From: Rotaria sordida
Taxonomy: Eukaryota > Rotifera > Eurotatoria > Philodinida > Philodinidae
DNA length: 64,000 nucleotides
Assembly: GCA_905250125.1 (NCBI GenBank)
Contig: CAJNOL010000006.1
Location: 230,855-294,854 of the forward strand
Reading direction: 5' to 3'
Shown one piece after another: positions 31,609 through 43,600 of this stretch. The notes under the pieces were generated by a model that had not been told where the DNA came from, did no database searches, and saw nothing but the letters and a program-made list of their open reading frames with translations. Both the position numbers and the translations under genes were made by a program. How positions within the stretch are numbered: position 1 is the first letter of the stretch; every line of letters begins with the position of its first letter.

Positions 31609-32270
31609 ACATTATATGTAAACATTATTCTTTATGTTATTGTAAAGTATCGTGATATGTATATCTTATCTATTTATCGATTAGTCATGTATCCATAGAA
31701 AAAAAAGAAAGGACTAATTCGACCTGAAATGTTTATATTTATCGAAGAGACAACAACAGATAGTATTTGTCTATTTTTTGATTGGTACAAAAATAAGGGT
31801 CAAATGAACCTTTTCTTTTTATTCTGTCGGTATCTAAATAAAGAATCTTGCATGAACAAGTTTTATTCTGTATTAATATTAATAAAAATATTTCAATGAA
31901 AATAATAAGTTTATTGAATATGAAAAGTTAAACCATAAAAACCTTTAAGAATTCACTTTGATACAAAAGATAATGAAAAAGATCAAAATAAATTCTTTGA
32001 AAGTAAATTACATATTTACATAGTTCACAAGTCATACAACACTTAAAAAAAGGAATAGCTAACACTGACATGATCCACTTATTAAACCTGAAAAAACCAA
32101 TAATTAAAAGCGTTAAATATAGAAATATAGCAAAAGAATCGAATGATTAGCCAAAAGAAAAAAAATAAATCAACTTCTAATCAATTTATTAATAATTCTC
32201 GTTATGCTCATTTTATGTTATATTAATTGTTTGAAACCTAACAAAAACAAAAACAAACAAAATTCTTGTT
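31598..32270. other. Short spacer between two minus-strand genes
   Basis: About 670 bp of AT-rich DNA between the agmatinase stop and the deacetylase-like start, same orientation. No motif, repeat or RNA gene is recognised. Confidence 0.5.
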
Positions 32271-33397
32271 TTATCGAGTACCAAAATGGAATGATTTATC
32301 AATAACTTTTTTATTTCTTAATAGTATTAAGAATTCATATCCTAATGTAGCTGCTGCTAAACCTGTTATATTTCCATAATCATATAATGGTGAAACTTCT
32401 ACAATATCCATTCCAACATAATTTACTGAACCAAGTTGACGTATAATAGCAAGAGCTTGTGCCGTTGATAAACCACCACAAACAGGCGTACCAGTGCCAG
32501 GAGCAAATGCTGGATCAAGACAATCGATATCAAAAGTTAAATAAGTTGGATTATTACCAACACGTTCTAGAATTTGTTCAACAACATTTTCAATTTTATG
32601 TTGATGAATCCAATCAGCACCAAGAATTTTAACACCCATAGTATCATCATTATATGTTCGAATACCAATTTGAATCGATGTTTTAGGATCAATGAGACCT
32701 TCATTTACAGCATAAAAAAACATAGTACCATGATTCATACCATCTGGATCTTTATCTGGCCATGTATCACAGTGAGCATCAAAATGAATAAGAGATAATG
32801 GTTTTTTATGATGAGCAACATGAGCTTTTAATAATGGATATGTCACATAATGATCACCACCTAAAATATATACCAATTCTCATTAATATCCAAAAGAAAA
32901 TTTGAATAACCTAGAGATAGAAGAAATGTATTTCGCTCAATGATCTTTTTAGCATGTTCTTGAATAGCAGATGGAATTGTTTTCGGTTGACTCTGATCAA
33001 AATAACAATCTCCATAATCAATAACAGCTAAATCTTCAAAAAGATCAATTCCTTCAGGATATGATTTAAGTTCAGGTAATTGTACAGATGCTTCACGAAT
33101 GGCTTTTGGTCCAAATCGAGCACCTGGTCGAAATGTTGTTGTCAAATCAAGTGGTATACCAGTAACAGCAACATCAACATTATTTAAATTACGTGTATAA
33201 TTACGACGAAGAAATGATAAAACACCGGCATATGTTTGTTCAACTGTTGAACCATATGGTTCACTTCGACGTATAGCTCCATCACCACGTAATGGAGAAT
33301 TTAAACCAGGTACAATAGCACTAGGTTCTGTAGAATTGAATCGACATGATATCCGAAATACACACAATAATAAACGACGACTAGTTGTACCTAACAT
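32271..33397 (-). CDS. AGMAT: Agmatinase (SpeB-like ureohydrolase) with probable mitochondrial presequence
   Basis: Agmatinase hydrolyses agmatine to putrescine and urea with a di-manganese centre. Two exons (32911-33397 and 32271-32860, 50-bp intron) give 358 residues. Metal-binding motifs are intact: LGGDHYVTYPLL, HFDAHCDTW, TFDIDCLDPAFAPGTGTP. The segments DHGTMF-type (NHGTMFFYAVNEGLIDP), SIQIGIRTYNDD and VGMDIVEVSPLYD resemble E. coli SpeB (HGTMFYxAPKEGLIDP, SVQIGIRT, VGMDVVEVAPAYD) more than human AGMAT as I remember it (human has ALDPAYAPGTGTPEIAGL). The N-terminus (MLGTTSRRLLLCVFRISCRF) is basic and amphipathic like a mitochondrial targeting peptide and is absent from SpeB. Some relatives act on guanidinobutyrate, so the exact substrate is open. 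An acceptor-like CCTAG lies 8 nt before the ATG. Confidence 0.88.
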
Positions 33398-36362
33398 TAT
33401 TTTATCTAGGTCAACAAATAATGCAATACAACTTTAGCTTTGGTTTATCTATTAATGAGTCTACTTGTAGGTATCGCTCTTCACCAATCACAACGACTTT
33501 TTATTTTCATTGGCTTCTATGTTAAATCGAGTTCTTCCATACGATAAGCGCACACAACACGGGGCGTGGGTATAGCTGTGTGTATGTATCGTGTAGAAGT
33601 ATCCTCAAATATCTAAATTTTCTTTTTAAAACTTAAATCATAATTTCGTCATCAATGAAAAATTTCAACAAAAATAACGAATTAGATTTAGAAATAACAT
33701 TTACAATTCTAAACGAAACTTTTCATATGTCACTCATATAAACGATTAATTCGAATAGTTAAACTATATCAAACCAAAAGAAATTTACACGTCTAATTCT
33801 CCTTAAAAAAAGAATTTTGTTATTTCGATCTGTTCGATGAGGGTTTAGACGTAAACCTCGTTAATCGTAATTTGATTTAATAGTACTACCGCTTTGTGTC
33901 ATGCAAAATTTTTATGTTTTTTTTTTTTTGTAGCTCTTGTATCGTCTGAAATAGTATCTATTTACTCAATACATTTTGAGGCCGAAAAATTGAATTTAAA
34001 CATTGAAAAAACCAAATTTATGTAACGGAAATAGTGAAAATTGTATCGGATGCATAAAAATGTTTCTTAACTAGCGTAACGCTGTGATTTTAAATAACAT
34101 CAACAACAAAATTTTTATCAAATTAAAGTTCGTCGGAAATCAGATTTATCAATACGAATTAGTAAGGGTTATGGCAAGTTTTCAATATCAAATTCAAGAA
34201 ATTTTTAAAATTTTACGCCATATGAGCACTGAAAAAAATTCTTTTAAGAAGCAGTTCAATTTGGATGTCATTTAAAATGACGAATATAATCAATAATCAG
34301 TATAAAGACTATTAGCGTTTTTACAATAGGAAGACGAGACAAATACAAATGTAAAATAATTTCAAATAGATCAGTGTCTATTTCCATGTTTGTCAAAACA
34401 TATCAAATATGTTGTTTTCGAATTTACTCATCAGAACGATTGTATTCTATTTTGAATAAAAATTTTCTTCAACTTCATTTTTGATTATTGTTTCAATATT
34501 TCTAAGTCAAGTATCCAATACTTTGTAATGTTCATCATTTTACATGAGATCTAATTTGAATTATCTCATAAAGCGAATTTTTCTTTGCTGATAAGACGTG
34601 AAATTTTAGAAATTTTCTAAATTCGACACTAAAAAGTTGTCATAATCCTTACTGTTTAGTATTGATAAGTTCTATTTTCGACGCGGTTTAATTTAGTATA
34701 AATTTCGTTGTTGAAATTATTTGAAATCACGGTGACACCTCCCTGGAAAAACAATTTTTTGCGTCCTTTTAAATTGTTTTGCGCTTTTCTCAAATCAACT
34801 TTTTCATGGAAAAAATATTCAGAAACTCTTCCATTTCTTCGGTCTTGTGTGTCCGATCGAGCTGGAATTTTTTTACACATACTATACACTGTTTGGAATG
34901 GATATGACTTTTTTTTTTCAAAAAACACTGTTCTGCTGAGTTTTGGTAGCATTTAGAAAAAAAAACACATGTGTTGTTTTAGGATACATTCGATATTTTG
35001 GCTTTTTTATTCGAAGAAAAAAATATAAAGAGATACCCCTCCCAAATAGTGCCTGGTGCCTGTAAAAATAATTTTCAGATCGACCAAACATAGCATTTTG
35101 AAGAAACAAGTATCATTATAATCCCGCCATCTTATAGAAGACAGCATTCAGGAAACTTGAGTCTATGGCAACTTTTGTTCTACTCATCAAGATGTACCTG
35201 TTCTGAAAATTTCAAAATTTTCTGATGAGTCATTCTCTAGAAATCTCGGAAAGGAGACGGGTACCCTCACGTTGTTTTGAATAAATAATATTATCTAGTA
35301 AGCATATGTTCTTTCCAAGTTCTATAGTGGAATTTCTTTTTTCATCATGACTACTATGATTAATTATCTTCAGATCGCTTTTCTCTTATATAAAATTTCA
35401 AATGTTTTCTTCTATGACAACTAAGATCAAATCGGAGGGTGTGTTTTTTTTGCATGGTACTAATTTTTTAAAAGGTATCGAATTTCGTAGGAACAACAAA
35501 TTGAAGAAAAAAATTTTGAGCTCAATCGGACGTACTGTGTAGAAGAAAAAGAGAGAAAACGTCATTTTTTTTGCTCGAAAATTGATTTTGAGAAAAAAAA
35601 AACAAAACAAAAATTTTATTTTTCTCTTTTGCTTATTTTAAATTATGACAGATTATTATTTACTGCGTATCAAATATGAATATAAAGAGCTGTTTCTAAG
35701 AAATATTCATAGAATTAATAAACAAGATAACCACCTAAAAGAGCATAGATTTTTTTCAAGATAGAAGTTCTCGAAACTAAGCTTTTTCAGTGCTTGTATG
35801 ACTTGGTACAGTTCTGATTCTTACAACACTTGATAGAAGACACTTCACTATATTCTTAGAAATGAAAAACTCGAAATTGAAAAAAATAAATTTTCTTTCT
35901 AGGTAACGAAAGACAGAGGGGTTTCTTAAGTCAACTTGATGTAAATTCATCAAGTGGAATAGTTTTTTCTTTTCATTTCACATAATAAAAAAAATAAATT
36001 ATTAATGAATTTTATTCAATAGCTCAAATATTAAATCGAAATAAAAACGAATTGAATTTTGATGTCTGATTTTTGACTACAAATTATTTAAAATCGATTC
36101 AAAAATCAGTTCCATTTGAATTTTCACAAATATCTAAAAATTATCGTCAATGTTCATTAACACAAGATGAAATTGATTTTATTTTATTGCAGTATAATTT
36201 TTATTTATAGAAAAATGCACATTAGTTTTTTTTTTCTTATAGATTGGTGAATTTACTTAATAATAAAATTTCCTTTTGTCTATTAATTAATTTTCATTTA
36301 TTATATAATACCTGGTAACTTTATTTTCCATTTTTCTTTTTTTATAATAGAAAAATAATAAC
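33398..36362. other. Intergenic spacer with repeats
   Basis: About 3 kb upstream of the agmatinase gene and downstream of the next minus-strand gene. It contains an inverted-repeat element (34079-34735) and a stretch (35430-35530) sharing TGGTACTAATTTTTTAAA and ATTTCGTA with 48640-48745. Short frames at 34656-34952 and 34708-34956 lie within the repeat and are not supported as genes. Confidence 0.55.
34079..34735. repeat. Foldback element, outer arms about 100 bp
   Basis: The left arm 34079-34180 (GTGATTTTAAATAACATCAA, CAACAAAATTT, TTATCAATACGAATTAGTAA) matches the reverse complement of 34634-34735 (GTGATTTCAAATAATTTCAA, CAACGAAATTT, TTATCAATACTAAACAGTAA). The 450-bp centre has no recognised coding content. 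Confidence 0.65.
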
Positions 36363-37507
36363 TTATCGAATACGTGGTCTATATTTTCCACCATTTTTAT
36401 CATTTGGATCAAGATCAAATACTTTAAATGCACTTTTAACACGTTCAGCTGGTTTCCAATTATCTAATTGAACAATTTCATCAATAATATTTTCTTGTTC
36501 ACGTTTATGTTCTTTTTCAATAAAATCAATTTCATCAATAATAGAAATTTTTTCATTTTTCATTGGTACAAAATTTCTTACATTTCCATGTCGTTTTTTT
36601 TCACGTCCAAAATCAACAATAGGTAATGTTGAACCAAATTTATGAAAATCTGGTGATTGTTCAACAATACGATAATTTTTATCACCTTCAGATTTTTTCT
36701 TTAAACCATTACGAACATCATGAACTTTTTTTTTACATCCTATTTGTGACATATACATATTTTGATCACCGAGATCTTCTAACGAACGAAGATGTATATT
36801 ATTAAAAAAATTACGTTTAGATGAATTCTGTTCTATTGGTTCGTCAGTAAAATAATTCCATTCATTTGTTGTACGTTGCCAATTTTGTGGATAAGGACGA
36901 ATAATATGTATATTATTTTCAATTAAACCAATTGGTAATGTAGGTTTTGTGTCTGGATGACGTGGTGAAGGAATATAACGAATACGAGATTGCCAATCGG
37001 GTCCAATACTTTAAATAAATAATAAGAAGATGATTGAAAAAGAAAAAAAGAAAAAGTTCCTATGATACTTTGTTTATATAAGAAGAAAAGATCAAACAAA
37101 ATTAACACAAACTGAGAATGGCAACTGTTGTTTGATTATATTGCGTCAAATTTCTTTCTTTTGTGTTTTTTTTTTGTCTTCTCATTTCATTGTTTGATTT
37201 TGTGATAAGGAATGAAAAAAAAGACTTACTCAGTATACATTGGTTCGATATGCCGTCCATGTGGACGCCATTGTTCATCAATATTTGAAGTTGGTGACGA
37301 TATATAAAGACGACCTCTTGGTTTAAATATACATTCACTAAAATTAAAACGATGTTTTTCAGGATAATGTCGACGATCATAACCTGAAGAAAAAATATTC
37401 AAGAAAATTTTTCAAAAAATATATTTTATAATCAATTAAATACCTTGATAGCCAGGTTTTTCTAAATCATAATGAAGATGTAAAGTTGTCGCAGTTGTAT
37501 GAACCAT
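36363..37507 (-). CDS. Unrecognised charged protein, 287 residues
   Basis: Three exons (37444-37507, 37230-37383, 36363-37008) join in frame with good GT/AG signals, including a GTAAGT donor. The start is MVHTTATTLHLHYDLEKPGY. The protein is rich in Pro, Arg, Asn and Tyr with short aromatic or proline motifs (RRHYPEKHRF, RIRYIPSPRHPDTKP, IIRPYPQNWQRTTNEWN) and has a charged helical part (DEIDFIEKEHKREQENIIDE) near the C-terminus. There is no signal peptide, membrane segment or catalytic motif. The style, with short W/Y/P-rich segments spread along an otherwise disordered chain, recalls axonemal microtubule-inner proteins, but I cannot match it to a named family and do not assign a function. 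Confidence 0.72.
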
Positions 37508-40500
37508 AATATTATGTTAAATAATAGTAATACAAGTAAAATGACGTTGACAAACGATTTCACTTTTTTTTCTTTTTTCGTTGTTGTCAACAAACCTCCT
37601 AATAGCTGCATTTAAAACGAAGAAAAAAAATGTTTGATTTTATTTTATTTTTTCTTTATGAAAAGTATATATATAATGTGTAATGTTGATTGATTTTTCT
37701 CTTGTTTGTCGACATCAGAAATTCATACCTTAACATTTAATTTGATGTTTATTTAAAATTTATACATTTTACTATCAATAATACACTTCATTAATATAAT
37801 TACAATGAAATTATCTTTGAAGTACCTTCAAAAATTCTTAATAATTAAGTTCTTAGTCTGTAATTTCAATAAAAAATATTCTAAACAGTTTAATTATATT
37901 TGTGTAATTTTTTTTTTTGATTTCTCCAATTGACAGGGAATCTTTGTCAGTCATACAAAAGTATAATATATAGATAGTTGATATAAAAAAACAAATGACT
38001 TCTGATTTCTATGATTGATATTGGAAAGTGACGTTTCAACTATTGTTTAAAATTGAATTAGAGTAAAATTTTATTTATGGGTTTAAGCAAATTATCTTAT
38101 AAATTTGAACATAATTCAAGAGAGATGGCCCAAAAAAAGTGCTAGTCGTCGGCTAAATGAACCAAAAAATGAGTATTGAAGAATCGTTTTAGATGTGATA
38201 TGAATCAGTTCTGGAAGAATTTTCTCGAGATCGGAGTCGCGACTACTAGAAAAGAAATTGCTTGGACCGAACCAGGATAAAAAGAAATCTCGATTTCGCA
38301 CATCTCTAGTCGTGATATACGTCAAGCAACTCTTATCGAAATAGTCATTACAGATATCAGTTAGATCTATCATGTTAGACTATAGAATACATACATTTAT
38401 CAAAAATCGAGCAGCAATTTTTACTAATTACTTTAACTATTAACTTTTCATTCGAAAAAACTTCATAGGAATATATCAAGGTATGGGTGTAGACTGTGAA
38501 TAGAATAGAGGCCTCACCCTTACCTATACTTCATATCTACGTATAAGGAACCATGACTACAACTCTGACATCACATGTACTTCTAAGGGCAGTATTATAT
38601 ATCCACATATACATACGCCATTTAATAAAGCTTGACGAATTTTGAAGACTTAATTCGAATAGAGACAAAAAACATTGTTTTTCGTTTTTTTTCTCAGAAT
38701 CAATTTTTTTCGAGTTTATCGTTTACGCGGCTAAACTCTTCTTAATAACAACTCAATATGAAAGTGGTAATTTTTTTTATTACACAAAAGACAATTAAGG
38801 CTAGATCGTAATAAAGCCTAATTTTTGAATTTCTCTATTACTGAAATAGAAATTGATGTCCTTGATTTCAATTATCGATTTCTTTTTGGGCTATAATTTT
38901 GAAAATTTTTCGAAAAAAGTGTTTTTAAAAAAACTTTTTCAAAGGAAAATTAAAAATCGGATTCTATTACCACCTAATCCTAAGTGTACTGTACAATTTA
39001 ATAACTACCCCCGACATGTTAACTCGTATCTTCATTTTGAAAACCTTGTCCATGTAAAGGATACTTTTGATCAATGAATTGACTATAACTCGTGAGTGTC
39101 TTGGAGATTTGGAGAGATATTTTATTCATAATTTATTCTAGCCAAGATTAATATTCTCTGAAATTCGATTGAAATCAAATGAAAAAGAAAACAGTTTATT
39201 GATGAGAAGGACCCTCCCTTGAATTGCTAATATCAATTTGTAAGTAAAGATATTATCAATATATGTAATAAGCACTGATATGATCATGTCGTGACTATTC
39301 GATTTTGAAATTATTCTCTTAGCCAATACTTTTTATGCAAGTTGAAATTTCTTTGTGCTTTCATGTTTTTTCTTTCATTGGAATTATTCTAACTTGTCGC
39401 TACCATTATATATATTTGATTTATTGAAATAGTTTACTAGTTATTGATTACAAAGAATATTGATTTATTTTTTAATGGCATAGTCAGAAATCTAAAAATG
39501 TTTTGAGAAAATTTATTGGAACGTATATAGTCCTTTATTGAGTTGATTAGATAAATATCAAAACTTGAACATAAATGTTATCGTTTGTAGAACTCACGTA
39601 CATTTTAAAAGAAAATAATAGTGAGTGGAAGTAAAAATTGAGATTTTTGTAGCTCCTCCCACCTTTCCGTCCTCCCGCCCATTACAGACTTTAACAACGA
39701 GATTAAAGACGCGGAACGACATTATTAACAAGGCTTCGACGATTCGAGAACATTCCTTGAAATTAAAATGTCTGGAATACATTTATTAATATTCTAAATA
39801 ACGTTGGTCTTTTTATTTTTGCACAGATAAACGATTATATTCAAGATATCAAAGATGATGTTTTAATTTCACACAACTGTTATATGACCAACACAAAAGT
39901 ATGAACTGATTAAGTTCTAACTTTCAAGAATAACCAATTTCAGTCTTTCTTAATTCATAGAGATACATTATAGATCGTTAAAATCTGTTGTAGATATAAT
40001 GAATGCGTACAACAAGCTTATTTTGCCATAAAATCAATAGTTAAAGTCGTAATAATACAATATGAAAATGACAAAAGAAAAAAAAACAAATTGAATACCA
40101 TACAAATAGCAGCTGGACAAAAGAAAAAAAGAGCGCCAGACAACAAATAATTTCTGTTCGAATTGTAGAAAGAAAAAAGACCAAGTGTTTGTTGACAATC
40201 GATTATCATTGGAAAAGACTTATCGTCTTTTAGAGATTTTACACTTTGCGTATTTTGTATTATTATAATGAAACTAAAGAAGACATATGAGTCCTACATT
40301 CCAGCCCCAAGTGGCTGCACTAACAAGCTTTTTATATAAGTTTTAATTTAAAACTCTTGCCAGAAAAAGCAGAAAATTATCTTTCCTTGCAAAATTCTTT
40401 TAATTTACATGTAGTCTCTACTGTATGTTAACAAGACTATTTACTTTCGTTATTGTTCTATTTTCACTTCAAGCTTTTAAAAAAATACACAAAAGAATAA

Positions 40501-43500
40501 CTACAACAAAAATACCATCCAATTTCATGAAACTCCAGATTATATATAAAATGGTCAAATTAAGAAAACATTTACAATGATAAAGGAAAAAATATTCTAT
40601 TGACATTAGAAATACATTTTTTTATAGTTGATTTTAGTTTAGTCAATAATACAAATATAGAAAATAAAAAGATTAAAAATGTCGAAGATAAGAATATTGA
40701 TGAAGATATATCGAAAGGGATTAATAAGCAAATACAGAAATGTAAAAATATCGAGGTAGAGTGCAGGTCGAAAAGCTCTTTAGAAAGTTTTTGACTGAAA
40801 AAATACACTTTTTACTTATGATAAAATGCTAATATCCTAACAGAGATTATACGCAAATCAATAGATATGATGATAAAAATGTCATTTTTTTCCTTGCACA
40901 ATTAGATATTATAAACCTATAAGATTATCATTATATCTTTCATTAAGACGAACTATACGACCCTGAGATACAATTATTTTTAATGACATTATTCTTATAT
41001 TTAAATCTAAACTGAATTAAACATGGACATGATAAAAAAAACGCATTGTTTTCCCTTGAAGAAACTTTAACAATGAAGAAAAAAATTTGTATGATTAGAA
41101 CGATTATGAAATGCTAAATAAAACAGAAGAATATAAAAAATTAACAAGAAGAAAGTATCTATCCTTAATATAATTATTAGTTTTTATAATGAAATAGTGC
41201 ACATACCATTAAGAAATAGAAACTTTCATGAATCATTGATCTTGAAATTAGTCTAGCAAACTATTTACTGTTTTCATTAAGTATTTTGATATTGTTCTTA
41301 CTAATTCATCATATATATCTTTAATAACCATAAAACTATGAATATCATTTGTTTTTGATCTTTTTTTCTCTTTGATATTTTCATTTTCGATCAAACTACG
41401 ATACCTCATTTTTTCATTATAATTTGTCTTCTTCATATTGATCAGTTGATATCGATAATGGTTCATTTGTCGTTGATGTTTTTTGTTTTCAATAAGACTG
41501 TTTTTTGAAAAATTTCTAAAATTAGCTTCGATTCGACTTACTAAAAGGTACAAAAGTGCACCTTTGCTATCCTGATAGTGACATCCAACTCATACATTAT
41601 TTCAATAAGATATCTTTTATTAATTAAACTGAACACAATGAAGTATTAAGTCTAACACCACCACCTCTAGGACTATCACTTGTTGTTAATTTGGCGTTCT
41701 GCACGCGGACCCCAATTGATAAAATAAATACGAAGTTGTTACTAGTTTATCATGGACATGTAAAGACTCTAGAAAATACTTGTTTTTAAGAAGAACAAAC
41801 AGACAAACAGTTTATGTTTGTGCTATGTTTATCTAGCCTTTTTTGATGGTCTTATCATTCTTCATTTTCGAAACGTTTGAAATCATATGTTACTATTCAG
41901 TATCCACATCTACTTTGGATTGTTTTACATAAGACGAACAATTACGTATGATAAATTGATGTTATCAATGTACTATACTAGGTATTCGTAACGTATAACT
42001 AATAGGACATGATTCGATAAAATTTTATGAATACATAAGACAACAATGTATCTCATCGGGAAGGGGCCCGGATGAGCTCGATGTAATCAACAAGCATTCA
42101 AATGTACTTCGAGACAGTCTATATACATAGAGAATAATTGGGCGTAACTGGCGCATATTATCAGCATACTCTACCAGTCTTTACTAGGGAATGAATATCT
42201 GGAAGATGAATGGTTTCATTTAATATTGTGTATTTATAACAGTGTGATAAAGTTGACTGAAGTTCATGCAGATCTCAAGTGGTCATGTCAAGGTTAATTG
42301 TTGTAATATATAGAAATAACTAAACAACGCACAAACATTTAAATAGATGCATATATCGACATCATGAGATATTTATTTTCAAGGTCACAGAATAATCTTT
42401 TATATAAAAAGAAAAATAACTTAGTTTGAACTTTAACATTAAAAATAATATTGACTGATCGATTAAGAAAAACAAAAATCTAGAAAGAATAAATCAAAGA
42501 ATGTCAACTCATGTTATAATCAAATAACAGAAAAGAAATAATCAATGAATCTATCTTTGTTTTTCTTTTGTGCACAATATAAAAAAAAACCATTATAATA
42601 TTTGACACATTAAATATTGCCACAGATCGTACATGTCTCTTAACTCAATTGAAGATAATTGACAATACGATAATATCTAGCAATAATTACTCTATGAGCA
42701 TAAAAATCATACTATTAAAATATGATAAGTCAGATTATAGTTACAACGCAAAATGTTTCATTTGTAATCGTAAACTTATAGAAAAAGGCAAATGGAAGGT
42801 AAAGATAAGATTTGTACTCAAATCGAAAGAACATATAATACACAAAACTTTGCATTGAAATTCAGAAGTGTAATCAATTGATAATAAAAATTGTAAGGCG
42901 TTTTTAATCACATAGTTTCCTTTGTCTCGGATGTTAAGAAGAGCACATGTCTCTTTATTCAAATAAGAGATAAACTAACTTTCACAACGAAAAAAAAATC
43001 AACTGACCGTAGTGAGACATCGGTCAATCGTATGAGGACAATGAACGAAAGGAATAAAAAAGTTTAGCGAGGCGTGAAGAAGAAAAGTATGCACTATACT
43101 AGTGAATATCGAGAAAGTAGAACAAGATGAACATTGAGAAAAGATGAAATGAATACATACATATATATATATATTCTCACAAAACTTTCAAATCTTTTAT
43201 ATTTTAGTATTCACTTTCTATTACGTTAAACGTCAAGCGATATTTGACAAAAAAAAGAGAATCCGGGTATGTGCAAATTCTCCTTCATTTTTCTTCGCAG
43301 CATCTTATCATATGATACACAAAAAAAAAAGAAAAAAACAAAAGTCGAATACGATTTATGAGAAAGATATCAAAAGGTGGGGCCGTATTGAAGTTAGCAT
43401 TAAAAAACGAAGAAAAAAACGACAGAGTAGAAGATTTCGAATTTTTTGATTCTGTTGAAGCTATTATCGATCTCAAGACAAATATATCTTTTGTATGTCA

Positions 43501-43600
43501 TATTTATTTATAGTTTTTTTTTGTTAAGTCTAGTTGATTCTTTTTATCAGTAACTATTGGATATACATAAAAATAATCAAATAAAAAAAACAAAATTCAA
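37508..43600. other. Large intergenic region without supported genes
   Basis: About 6 kb between divergently transcribed genes, uniformly AT-rich. The longest open frames are about 100 codons or less, start at non-ATG codons and show no family pattern. One Lys/Asn/Glu-rich frame at 41248-41553 (-), with an internal ATG giving about 72 residues, could be a small exon but has no support. An acceptor-like TTTTTATCAG ends at 43548, 52 nt before the SLC28 ATG. No tRNA or other RNA gene is recognised. Confidence 0.5.

Noticed and set aside
34656..34956. Overlapping frames of 98 and 82 codons on both strands
   Set aside because: They overlap the right arm of an inverted-repeat element and its flank; composition is not protein-like.
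41248..41553. Lys/Asn-rich minus-strand frame of up to 101 codons
   Set aside because: Begins at a non-ATG codon, has no recognisable domain, and its composition is what AT-rich DNA gives by chance; kept only as a remark in the spacer entry.
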